Positions 52,253 through 60,046 of a DNA stretch of 64,000 bases are shown here, piece by piece. A program made the translations under genes and the position numbers. Each line of letters opens with the position of its first letter. Positions within the stretch are counted from its first letter, which is position 1. The notes under the pieces are model-generated. The model had not been told where the DNA came from. It saw only the letters and a list, made by a program, of their open reading frames with translations, and ran no database searches. The stretch spans positions 227,910 through 291,909 of the forward strand of contig NZ_JAPNOA010000058.1 of NCBI RefSeq assembly GCF_026626885.1, read 5' to 3'. Source of the stretch: Parathalassolituus penaei. Lineage in GTDB: Bacteria > Pseudomonadota > Gammaproteobacteria > Pseudomonadales > Oceanobacteraceae.

Positions 52253-52866
52253 AGTACTACGAACTGGCTACTCTGCACACCGAACTGTTTGGTGCTGGCA
52301 AGGCTGCTCCCGGCATTCAGGCATTTCTGGCCGCACCGGAAGCCAAAGGCACCCTGCTGGGCGCCTGGTACTCCGATATCGGTGAACTGAACAACGTGTA
52401 TTTGCTGCGCAGCTTCGACAGCTACGAAGACCTGCTGACCGAACGTAACCGTGTGCGTATGTCGGAAAACCCGTTCGGTTGTATGGACGTGCTGCTGGGT
52501 CTGGAAATGGACAGCTATCAGGCGCTGGATTTCCTGCCAGAAGTGGAAACCGGTGAATTTGGCCCGGTGTACGAAATCCGTACCTACCACACCAAACTGA
52601 ACGGTCTGGCACCGACCATCGAAAAATGGCGTGAAGCGGTGCCACGTCGTACCGAATATTCCAAGCTGACCATTGCCATGTACAGCATCGACGGTGGCCC
52701 ACGTTTCACCCAGATCTGGCCATACAAGAGCGCCAACGAGCGTGCTGAAGTACGTGGCAAATCGGTTGCTGATGGCGCCTGGCCACCAAAAGGCGGCCCA
52801 GCCTGGCTGACCGACAAGATGACCTCGACACTGGCCATGCCACTGCCGTTTTCTCCACTGAAATAA
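52249..52866 (+). CDS. NIPSNAP family protein
   Basis: The 205-residue protein consists of two ferredoxin-like alpha+beta halves, each starting with a strand of the NIPSNAP type: YYELATLHTELFGAG (3-17) and YEIRTYHTKLNGLAPTIEKW (108-127). NIPSNAP proteins are dimeric barrels of unclear biochemical function, often in catabolic clusters. It overlaps the preceding flavoprotein gene by four bases and is followed 14 bases later by the TIM-barrel gene. Confidence 0.85.
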   Translation: MKYYELATLHTELFGAGKAAPGIQAFLAAPEAKGTLLGAWYSDIGELNNVYLLRSFDSYEDLLTERNRVRMSENPFGCMDVLLGLEMDSYQALDFLPEVETGEFGPVYEIRTYHTKLNGLAPTIEKWREAVPRRTEYSKLTIAMYSIDGGPRFTQIWPYKSANERAEVRGKSVADGAWPPKGGPAWLTDKMTSTLAMPLPFSPLK

Positions 52867-52880
52867 GCCGGTGACGACTC

Positions 52881-53690
52881 ATGGCCTATCGTTTTTCGCT
52901 CGCGTTTCTGACCGTTTACGAGGTTGAACCTCCAGAGGCAGTGCGTATTGCTGCCGAGTGTGGTTACGACCTGGTGGGGCTGCGACTTCTGCCTGCGGCC
53001 AAGGATGGCCCATACCGCATCATGACTGATGACGGTTTGCTGGCCGAAACCCTGGCTGCCATGAAAGAAACCGGTGTTGCGGTTGCTGACATCGAGATCA
53101 TCCGGATTGGTGAACACTTCGATCTGGCTGCTACCGAACCATTTCTGGCTCGCGGGCAGATGCTGGGGGCCAAACACATTCTGGTGGCCGGTGACGATCC
53201 GGATGAAGCACGTTTCACCCTCAACTATGGCCGCTTCTGTGATCTGGCGGCTCGTTACGGGCTGACCTGTGATCTTGAATTCATGCCATGGACCCAGGTG
53301 CCCAATCTGACCCATGCCATGCGGGTGATCAAGGCCGCCAACCGCGCCAATGCCGGTTTGCTGGTGGATACCCTGCATTTCGACCGTTCGCACAGCACGC
53401 TGGCGCAACTGGCCGAGGTTAATCCGGCGCTGCTGCATTACGTACAGATGAACGACGCGCTGGCGGATTACGATCCGTCCAACGAAGGCCTGATTCGTAT
53501 CGCCCGTGAAGAACGCCTGTATCCGGGGGAAGGACAACTGGATCTCAAGGGCATTCTGGGTGTGATTGCGCCGGATGCGGTGATCAGCCTGGAAATTCCA
53601 CACCTGCAACGTGCCAGTACCACACCGGCACTGGAACGGGCGCGTGCCGCCATTGAGGCCATGAAAACCCTGATTCGTCAGGTGCAATAA
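52881..53690 (+). CDS. Sugar phosphate isomerase/epimerase-type TIM-barrel enzyme
   Basis: The 269-residue protein has the AP-endonuclease-2 TIM-barrel fold with an intact metal site: Glu133 in DLEFMPW, Asp163 and His166 in LVDTLHFDRS and Glu238 in SLEIPH. This is the same set that QuiC uses. It could be a second dehydroshikimate-type dehydratase, an isomerase or an epimerase. The overall similarity to the barrel of QuiC is only moderate. It closes the operon begun by desaturase 2. Confidence 0.82.
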   Translation: MAYRFSLAFLTVYEVEPPEAVRIAAECGYDLVGLRLLPAAKDGPYRIMTDDGLLAETLAAMKETGVAVADIEIIRIGEHFDLAATEPFLARGQMLGAKHILVAGDDPDEARFTLNYGRFCDLAARYGLTCDLEFMPWTQVPNLTHAMRVIKAANRANAGLLVDTLHFDRSHSTLAQLAEVNPALLHYVQMNDALADYDPSNEGLIRIAREERLYPGEGQLDLKGILGVIAPDAVISLEIPHLQRASTTPALERARAAIEAMKTLIRQVQ

Positions 53691-54180
53691 GTGTTTGCCG
53701 TTCTGACCTGCGGTCGGGCCGGATACCCCGGTTCTGGCACCGGGGAATGCAATGATGGCCAGGGAGGGCCGTCACCTATCGCTCGTCCAGGAACCTTGGT
53801 TTGGGTTGCTGGATGGGTTGCTACGGTGTTCCTCACAACAATGACAGTGCTCCTCGGCGTTGTGTGGTGAACACCGGCCAGCTGTGCCAGAGCTGGTCAC
53901 TCGTCCTGTCACATCTTCAGGAGAGACTCCGTACTAGGGTCCCTATGGACGGAGCGGGTCTTCCGATCTCTCCTTTTTTCAATCGCTGGCACTGGGCTGG
54001 CTCAGTTCTGTTTGTGATTCAGTCTGTGATGGCCAGGATTCCGGCAGGAATTGTTAATTCTGATTTTCAGTAACGGGAAAACGGTTTTTCCGAAATGGTT
54101 GTTCGTCTGTAATGTCGATCAGCCAAGCCCCCGTTGGCATTCTTACGCTTCGTTACTGCATTGGATGGTCACGATCTGCT

Positions 54181-54448
54181 CGGTTTGTTAATTGGCACCG
54201 TCGTATGCCCTCTTGGGGGACCTTGTCCCCCGGCCGGGCGGGCCTCCCCCTGCTTTTGCCCGGCTGGGCTCGTGTCTCCGGTTTTCACCGACAACGGCTA
54301 TTCGACCCCGGCCCGATGGCACATCCCTGTGCCAACGGGCCTTGCGGGGCATCCATGCCCCGGCCGGGTCGGCCGTTGCGGTGAATCCCGGCTCGCCCAG
54401 ATGGGCATTGGGCAGCCAGCTACGCTGGGCAAATTCGGAAATCGATGA
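54181..54448. repeat. Dispersed structured repeat, copy 2 (full length)
   Basis: Its 66-base core (54207-54272) differs from copy 1 by about one base. The hairpin order is the same as in copy 1, including GGCAC/GTGCC, GGGGCAT/ATGCCCC and GCCCA/TGGGC. It lies upstream of the split quiC-like operon. Confidence 0.85.
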
Positions 54449-54670
54449 GCAGGCTGGAGAAGTCCTCAACTGATCAGCATCAGAGCATTAATGGGCTTTG
54501 CGGGCCGGATTGTGCAAACACTGGCAACAGAATCGCATCAGGATTCGCAAGATTAGGCATTCACCGGTTTGAGCTATATATTTTCCCTGAAGTACACTTG
54601 TATTAACGGACGGGGAGTAAATTCAGCAAACCGCCCGGATGAATTTAATATGTATCCAATATATGCGGTC

Positions 54671-54689
54671 TATCATATCGATATTGATA
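54671..54689. promoter_or_regulatory. Near-perfect palindrome TATCATATCGATATTGATA
   Basis: Seventeen of nineteen positions are symmetric around ATATCGATAT. It lies 37 bases before ATG 54727, where it could overlap the promoter of the VOC-TIM operon. The regulator is unknown. Confidence 0.55.
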
Positions 54690-54726
54690 TATAAAATAGC
54701 CGCATCCATGACCCGTGAGGTTCAAC

Positions 54727-55527
54727 ATGATTCAGGATATTCAGGCTCCCGGTGTTCGCGCTCTTGGCCTGGAGTTTATCGAGCTGACCGCTCAGGACGG
54801 CCCGGAGCTGGAACGTTTCCTGGTGCAGATGGGCTTTTCGGCCATCGCCCGGCATCGCCACAAGCCGGTGGTACTGTACCGTCAGGGCGAGATCAATCTG
54901 ATCGTGAATGAATCCGCCACGGGGATGCCCCATGAACTGGCGCTGGAACGTGGCGTCAGTGTCTGTGCGCTGGCGCTGCGGGTTGAAGACGCCCAGAAGG
55001 CCTACCAGACCCTGCTGCAAAAAGGCGCCTGGCCGGTGGAAACCACCGCCGGGGTGATGGAGTTGAACATTCCGGGTGTGGAAGGTGTGGGTGGTACCCA
55101 GCTGCTGCTGATCGACCGTGTCGAGAATCGTCCGTCCATTTACGATATCGACTTTGAACCGATTCGCCCGGCGGCCGTGCCAGCCCAGCATTTTGGCTCG
55201 GTATCTGCCGTAACCCTGACGCTGGTCGAAGGCCGTAGCCGCGAATGGCTCGATTTCTTTATTCAGCTGTTCGGGTTTAGCGAGGCCGCTGACGGTCGCT
55301 CCGTTGTCTGCGACTCCAGTGGCCTGACCATCCATATTGCCGACCAGCCGCTGGTCGATGATGACAACATCGGTGACGAATACATTTCCGCCATTACCCT
55401 GCGTGGTCGCAGCCTGCCAACGGGTGTGGAAGTGGAAGAGGTCACCGGCGGCAACGGCCAGAAACGCCTGTTGCCAAACCTGCAGCAACCAGCCGTTCTG
55501 GAGTGGCTGTGGGAGAAAAATGCATGA
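54727..55527 (+). CDS. QuiC-like VOC protein lacking the iron histidines
   Basis: The 266-residue protein aligns with the VOC half of QuiC (9609-11453): FLVQMGFSAIARHRHKPVVL, RQGEINLIVN, GVSVCALALRV and ELNIPGVEGVGG have direct counterparts. However, the places of QuiC His432 and His509 are occupied by non-ligands (around Ala161 and Ser221), and the C-terminus is shorter; only a Glu near 259 remains. GTGAGG 6 bases upstream supports ATG 54727. It overlaps the next gene by ATGA. An iron-dependent activity is therefore unlikely. Confidence 0.8.
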   Translation: MIQDIQAPGVRALGLEFIELTAQDGPELERFLVQMGFSAIARHRHKPVVLYRQGEINLIVNESATGMPHELALERGVSVCALALRVEDAQKAYQTLLQKGAWPVETTAGVMELNIPGVEGVGGTQLLLIDRVENRPSIYDIDFEPIRPAAVPAQHFGSVSAVTLTLVEGRSREWLDFFIQLFGFSEAADGRSVVCDSSGLTIHIADQPLVDDDNIGDEYISAITLRGRSLPTGVEVEEVTGGNGQKRLLPNLQQPAVLEWLWEKNA

Positions 55528-56360
55528 GTAATTCTGTCGTTCTGGGCCTGGGTGGTTTACCCGGCACACTCGACCAGCGTTTGCAGGCTATTCGTGACGC
55601 CGGTTTTGATGCTGTGGAAGTGGATGCCACCGATATGGCGCGCTCCAGCTTTTCGATTGCCGAAAGTGTTTCCCACATCCGTTCCAGTGGCCTGCGGGTT
55701 GCGGCCCTGAAAGAACTGCGCGATTTCACAGGCCACGTTGGCCATGTGATGACCTACCGGATGGAGCTGGCCAAAACCAGCCTGTCGATGCTGGCCGATA
55801 TGGGCGGCAAACTCATCATTGTGAACCCGTCAGCCAGCAACAAGACCACTCATGTGTCCGAACTGGTGGACCAGCTGCGGGCTCTGGCCACGCTGGCCAT
55901 GAAACGGGGTATTCGTGTGGGCTACCGTCCGTTGCCCTGGTCTGATCATGCCTATGATTTTGCCAGCGCCTGGCGTCTGATCGAACAGGCAGGCAACCGT
56001 AACCTCGGTCTGGTGGTCGACAGCTTCCAGAACCTGACCGATCTTGACATCACCACCGTGTTCCAGCAGGTGCCAGCGGAAAAAGTATTTCTGGTGCGTC
56101 TGTCAGACTTCAAGATGAGTGCTCTGCACGTACTGGAAGACAAGATCGAAGTGGATCATCACCAGCGTTTTTTCCCCGGTGCCGGTAACCTTTCCGGTGA
56201 TCTCGCCGAACTGGTGCGTCAGTGCCAGCAAAACGGTTATGAAGGGGATCTGGTGCTGAGTGTGAATGACGAGTCGTATCGTATGGCGGGTCTCGACAGT
56301 GCCATCAAGTCGGCATTACGAGCGCGTAACTGGCTCGACAAGATCACCACGGGCGCCTGA
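55524..56360 (+). CDS. QuiC-like TIM-barrel protein with replaced metal ligands
   Basis: The 278-residue protein aligns with the barrel half of QuiC over its whole length, but three of four metal ligands are changed: Glu134 becomes Arg135 (GYRPLPW), His168 becomes Gln169 (VDSFQNL) and Glu241 becomes Asn248 (LSVNDES); only Asp166 remains. It cannot bind the catalytic metal in the known way. Together with the VOC gene it is QuiC split into two genes in reversed order. A scaffold, sensor or new activity are possible. It is intact, so not a simple pseudogene. Confidence 0.8.
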   Translation: MSNSVVLGLGGLPGTLDQRLQAIRDAGFDAVEVDATDMARSSFSIAESVSHIRSSGLRVAALKELRDFTGHVGHVMTYRMELAKTSLSMLADMGGKLIIVNPSASNKTTHVSELVDQLRALATLAMKRGIRVGYRPLPWSDHAYDFASAWRLIEQAGNRNLGLVVDSFQNLTDLDITTVFQQVPAEKVFLVRLSDFKMSALHVLEDKIEVDHHQRFFPGAGNLSGDLAELVRQCQQNGYEGDLVLSVNDESYRMAGLDSAIKSALRARNWLDKITTGA

Positions 56361-56398
56361 GCTGAGCAGACGCTGTTGATTCCGATGGACTGGATTGG

Positions 56399-56423
56399 GG
56401 ATCAGGGGATAGCGCCCTGATCC
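56399..56423. terminator. Hairpin between convergent genes
   Basis: GGATCAGGG (56399-56407) pairs with CCCTGATCC (56415-56423) in the 64-base gap between two convergent genes. It lacks a T-run. Confidence 0.55.
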
Positions 56424-56424
56424 G

Positions 56425-56889
56425 TTAACCGCGCATCCTTTGCAAATCGGCCTGCAGGCCCAGCTTTTCATTCAGATACGCCAGTTTGCCGCGGCTGTTG
56501 ATGCTTAACGAGGCTTCCTGACCGGGACCCAGATTTTCCAGCCCCAACGCCATTTCCTCGGCGAACTCAAAAAAACGCACCTTGATAAACAGCGCCTGTT
56601 CGGTGGTTTCCACCACCTTGTTGATGGCTACCGTCGCCAGTTCCAGATGGGCATCGATTTCATCCATGCCACCTTCCACCAGCTTGACCATATCGGTCTG
56701 GTTGACTCCACCAAACTTGAAGCCCTGGGTGAAACTGCGCTGGTAACGCTGCCGTGACAGCACATCGGCAAAAACATCGCCCAGACGGGGGTGCACCTGA
56801 TCCTCATCAACGCCCATCAGAACCGCAATGGTCATGGGGGCAAGGGAAAAGGCTTTGGTCAGATGCTGGCGGATATCATCCTGATTCAT
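56425..56889 (-). CDS. Conserved-looking hypothetical protein
   Basis: The 154-residue soluble protein starts MNQDDIRQHLTKAFSLAPMT and has a mixed helical pattern with two charged helices (IDAHLELATVAINKVVETTE and KVRFFEFAEEMALGLENLG) and no signal peptide, cysteines or known motif. AGGA upstream supports ATG 56889. I do not recognise a family. It separates the second catabolic region from the flagellar genes. Confidence 0.65.
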   Translation of the reverse strand: MNQDDIRQHLTKAFSLAPMTIAVLMGVDEDQVHPRLGDVFADVLSRQRYQRSFTQGFKFGGVNQTDMVKLVEGGMDEIDAHLELATVAINKVVETTEQALFIKVRFFEFAEEMALGLENLGPGQEASLSINSRGKLAYLNEKLGLQADLQRMRG

Positions 56890-57332
56890 GGCAACAAGTC
56901 CTTTTCGATGAGGTGGAACGCGGCAGTGCTGGATAGTCAGTCTCGCAGATCAGGCGTCTTCAATATAGAGGCGTTGGTGGCGGGTTTCGCCCGCAATCGG
57001 CCGCTCTGTCGAATTGGTGTGCTCTGCGGGCGAACTGGCTCGAATATGACTTTCCAACATTTCGTCAGGGTCAGTGACACACAGTATCTTCTCATCATGA
57101 CAAGCTGTTGGCGCTGTCGCGGATCAATCCCGGTCTGTGGAGTTCATGAGCCCGAATAGGCGGATTGGCAGCGGCAACATGCTGCCGGTTTTCTGACCTT
57201 AGGGGCTGTGGCGTTCGTTCTTCAATTCCTATCTATATGTTTTAAAAGCGGAAAATATCACTGGCACAGTGCTTGCTGAATCCATGGCATCAGAGTTTGA
57301 ACGGCGTTTTTCCGACGTCGGGAGCAGCAACA
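56890..57332. promoter_or_regulatory. Intergenic region upstream of flgF
   Basis: No gene is supported in these 443 bases. A clear sigma54 promoter lies at 57262-57277. The preceding 370 bases may hold an enhancer for a flagellar activator such as FleQ/FlrA or FlrC, but I cannot mark one. Confidence 0.5.
57262..57277 (+). promoter_or_regulatory. Sigma54 promoter of flgFGH
   Basis: TGGCACA-GTGC-TTGCT has the invariant GG (57263-57264) and GC (57275-57276) exactly ten bases apart and matches nearly all of the TGGCACG-N4-TTGCW consensus. Transcription would start near 57288, 45 bases before flgF. Confidence 0.88.
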
Positions 57333-58079
57333 ATGGATCGAGCACTATATATCGCCATGTCCGGGGCCAAGCAGAACACGCTGGGCCAGGCGGCGCACGC
57401 CAACAACCTGGCCAACGCCAGCACCACCGGGTTCCGGTCGGATTACACCGAAAGCCGGGCCATGGGCGTATTTGGTGACTACTTTCCGTCACGTGCCTAT
57501 GCCATGACCGAACGCCCTGCCAGCGATTTCCGTGAAGGACCACTGCAGGAAACCGGGCGAGATATGGATGTGGCGCTGGAAGGAGCGGGCTGGTTTGCGG
57601 TGATGGGGCCAGATGGTCAGGAGGCCTACACCCGTGCCGGTGATCTCAGTGTCGATCCGGCCGGACGTTTGATTAATGGCAACGGGCTGCAACTGATCGG
57701 TGATGGTGGCCCGGTGACCTTGCCGGAATTCACCAAAATCGAGATCAGCAAGGCTGGCATCATCACCATTCAGCCGGCCGGTGAAACTCCGGTGGGGGTC
57801 GCCGAGCCGGTCCAGCTGAAGCTGGTCAATCCCGATGCCAAACAGCTCGAAAAAGGCGAAGACGGCCTGTTCCGTTTTCGTGATCCCAATACACCACCGG
57901 CGCAGGCCGACCCGACGGTCACGCTGGTCAACGGTTTTGTTGAAGGCAGCAACGTTAATGCTGTCAGTGAGTTAACCAGCCTGATTGCGCTCAATCGTCA
58001 GTACGAGATGCAGGTGAAGCTGATGAAACGGGTGGATGAAAACACCGCCGCCACCACCCAGATTCTGGGCAACCAATAA
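57333..58079 (+). CDS. flgF: Flagellar proximal rod protein FlgF
   Basis: The 248-residue protein begins MDRALYIAMSGAKQNTLGQA and has NNLANASTTGFRSD, the rod/hook N-terminal motif, and a C-terminal SVLxALNRQYEMQ-type helix (SLIALNRQYEMQVKLMKRVD). FlgF forms part of the proximal rod in the periplasm. GGGAG supports ATG 57333; earlier in-frame codons lie over the sigma54 promoter. flgBCDE are not adjacent upstream, so the usual flgB-L order is broken before flgF. Confidence 0.95.
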   Translation: MDRALYIAMSGAKQNTLGQAAHANNLANASTTGFRSDYTESRAMGVFGDYFPSRAYAMTERPASDFREGPLQETGRDMDVALEGAGWFAVMGPDGQEAYTRAGDLSVDPAGRLINGNGLQLIGDGGPVTLPEFTKIEISKAGIITIQPAGETPVGVAEPVQLKLVNPDAKQLEKGEDGLFRFRDPNTPPAQADPTVTLVNGFVEGSNVNAVSELTSLIALNRQYEMQVKLMKRVDENTAATTQILGNQ

Positions 58080-58098
58080 TTCCTGAGGAGACGCCATC

Positions 58099-58884
58099 AT
58101 GTTAAGAGCACTCTGGGTCAGCAAGACCGGTCTGGAAGCCCAGGACCTGGCGCTGACCACGGTATCCAACAACCTCGCCAACGTCTCAACCACCGGCTTC
58201 AAAAAAGACCGCCCGGTGTTTGAAGACCTGTTGTACCAGATTGAACGCCAGCCGGGTGCCAACTCCTCGGCCGACAGTCGTTTGCCCTCCGGTTTGCAAC
58301 TGGGCAGTGGTGTGCGCACCGCTGGTACTCAAAAGGTTTTCACTACCGGCTCTCTGCAGCTGACCGACCAGCCGCTGGATGTGGCCATTAACGGTCGCGG
58401 CTTTTTCCAGATTGCGATGCCGGACGGCACCATTTCCTATACCCGCGATGGCACCTTCCACCTCAACGATGAAGGGGTGGTGGTGAACGTTAACGGGTAT
58501 CCCCTTGAGCCGCAGATCACGGTGCCAGAGCAAACCAGTAACCTGACCATCAGTACCGACGGCATTGTCCAGGCCACCATTACCGGTGATCCGACCCCGA
58601 TCGATCTGGGCCAGATTGAAACCGTCGATTTTATTAACCCGGCCGGTTTGCAGGCGCTAGGTGGCAACCTGTTCCAGGAAACCGCCGCCAGTGGTGCACC
58701 GCAGGCTGGGGTGCCATCGGAAGCGGGGTTTGGTGCCTTGCAACAAGGGGCACTGGAAAACTCCAACGTTGAAGTGGTGGAGGAGCTGGTGAAAATGATT
58801 ACCGTCCAGCGCTCCTATGAAATGAACTCCAAGGTCGTATCGGCAGCGGATCAGATGCTGCAGTTCCTGACCCAGAACGTTTGA
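58099..58884 (+). CDS. flgG: Flagellar distal rod protein FlgG
   Basis: The 261-residue protein starts MLRALWVSKTGLEAQDLALT and has SNNLANVSTTGFKK, LDVAINGRGFFQI and the C-terminal VVEELVKMITVQRSYEMNSK typical of FlgG, whose length is 260-262 in gammaproteobacteria. It forms the distal rod. GAGGAG precedes the start, 19 bases after flgF. Confidence 0.97.
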   Translation: MLRALWVSKTGLEAQDLALTTVSNNLANVSTTGFKKDRPVFEDLLYQIERQPGANSSADSRLPSGLQLGSGVRTAGTQKVFTTGSLQLTDQPLDVAINGRGFFQIAMPDGTISYTRDGTFHLNDEGVVVNVNGYPLEPQITVPEQTSNLTISTDGIVQATITGDPTPIDLGQIETVDFINPAGLQALGGNLFQETAASGAPQAGVPSEAGFGALQQGALENSNVEVVEELVKMITVQRSYEMNSKVVSAADQMLQFLTQNV

Positions 58885-58896
58885 TGAGGTGAGACC

Positions 58897-59634
58897 ATGA
58901 AACACTCCCGGACTCATGCTGAACAGGAAACCCGAATGCGGGTTACAGGTCGCTGGATGGCGCTACTGATTACCAGCGGACTGGTACTGGGCGGGTGTTC
59001 AACCGCCGTTCCCATGGAGAAGGATGTGTTTCCCGATGACCCGGCATTTGCGCCGGTGTCGGCCAGTTCCCTGCAACCGCCACCAACCGCGACCGGTTCG
59101 TTGTATCAGGCCCGTTATACCTCGGGCCTGTATACCGATCAGCAAGCCCGGCGGGTAGGGGATCTGATTACCGTGATTTTTGATGAGCAGTACCAGTCGA
59201 GTAAATCGGCACAGACCAAGTCTGACAAGTCGTCCAGCAACAGCATGAGCGCGGGTTCGATTCTCGGCTCCACCCCCGGATTCAAGAACCTGAACCTGGG
59301 CGTTGAAACCAGTGCCGACCGCACCTTTAACGGCAAAGGCGAGGCAGACCGTTCCAACAGCCTGAGCGGTCAGATCAGTGTGTCGGTAGCGGAAGTACTC
59401 CCTAACGGGGTGTTGAAAATCCGCGGTGAGAAATGGCTGACTCTCAGTGAAGGTGATGAATATATCCGTATTGTTGGCCTGATCCGGCCGCAGGACATCA
59501 CCCCGGATAACACGGTTTCCAGTAGCAAGGTAGCCGACGCCCGTATCTCCTTTGGTGGTCGTGGCAATCTCAATAACAACACCAAACAGGGCTGGCTGGA
59601 CCGGATTTTCTCATCGCCATGGTGGCCGATGTAA
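58897..59634 (+). CDS. flgH: Flagellar L-ring lipoprotein FlgH
   Basis: The 245-residue precursor has a lipoprotein signal ending LGGC (residues 26-29 or so), then LYQARYTSGLYTDQQARRVGD, ITVIFDEQYQSSKSA and the C-terminal RIVGLIRPQDITPDNTVSSS found in FlgH. It builds the outer-membrane L ring. GAGGTGAG upstream supports ATG 58897; a second in-frame ATG at 58936 would give a shorter signal. flgI does not follow directly: 3.6 kb intervene. Confidence 0.95.
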   Translation: MKHSRTHAEQETRMRVTGRWMALLITSGLVLGGCSTAVPMEKDVFPDDPAFAPVSASSLQPPPTATGSLYQARYTSGLYTDQQARRVGDLITVIFDEQYQSSKSAQTKSDKSSSNSMSAGSILGSTPGFKNLNLGVETSADRTFNGKGEADRSNSLSGQISVSVAEVLPNGVLKIRGEKWLTLSEGDEYIRIVGLIRPQDITPDNTVSSSKVADARISFGGRGNLNNNTKQGWLDRIFSSPWWPM

Positions 59635-60046
59635 AACCGGTAACGACTGTTATACAGATCCTTTCGATATACAAGCGGCCGGATGGCTGCACCGTCTGCA
59701 CGGCTTGTTAATTGGCACATCCGTATGCCCTCTTGGGGGACCTTGTCCCCCGGCCGGGCGGGCCTCCCCTTGCTTAGCCCGACTGGGCTCGTTTCTCCGA
59801 AATTCACTGACAACGGCACATCGACCCCGGCCAGATGGGCATTGAGCAGCCAGCTGCGCTGGGCCAGTTCGGCGACCGATGCTGAGGCTATCGCAGAGAG
59901 AAGAAATCGAAAGCGCAATTACTGGCTGTCATTCCCGAACATCGTGCGCCATACCGGCATTCGTCCGTCGGCCGGGAAAATGACTGCTATGGTTAAAGGG
60001 AGATGAGATTCCAGCCTGATCCTCAGGCTTGTGCAGGAGTGTTTGT
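59635..60046. other. Intergenic region with dispersed repeat copy 3
   Basis: The region contains the shortened repeat (59701-59880) and no supported gene. AGGAG at 60035-60039 belongs to the chemoreceptor gene. Confidence 0.6.
59701..59880. repeat. Dispersed structured repeat, copy 3 (internally deleted)
   Basis: The 65-base core (59727-59791) matches copies 1 and 2. The middle part with the GGCAC and GGGGCAT hairpins is missing: sequence jumps from CGACCCCGGCC to AGATGGGCATTG. The deletion joins two short similar segments (CCCGGCC-AGATGG and CCCGGCTCGCCCAGATGG), as expected from recombination or slippage. It lies directly downstream of flgH. Confidence 0.8.

Larger units (their letters stand above)
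53691..54726. other. Long intergenic region with dispersed repeat copy 2
   Basis: These 1036 bases hold a CCCCGGT/ACCGGGG hairpin (53726-53745), a second hairpin (53927-53954), the dispersed repeat (54181-54448) and an AT-rich promoter-like stretch before the VOC gene. Short reading frames have no ribosome sites or family traits. No gene is supported. Confidence 0.6.

Noticed and set aside
53959-53969. TCTTCCGATCT, identical to 11 bases of common sequencing adapters, beside a short hairpin.
   Set aside because: Eleven bases can match by chance, the flanks do not match the adapter and the surrounding sequence looks continuous. Read coverage across 53900-54000 would show whether it is a join artefact.
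54188-54469. Minus-strand frame in repeat copy 2 that shares peptide words with copies 1 and 3.
   Set aside because: The similarity follows from the DNA repeat; starts differ and lack ribosome sites, and copy 3 loses the middle. Kept only as a point under the repeat finding.
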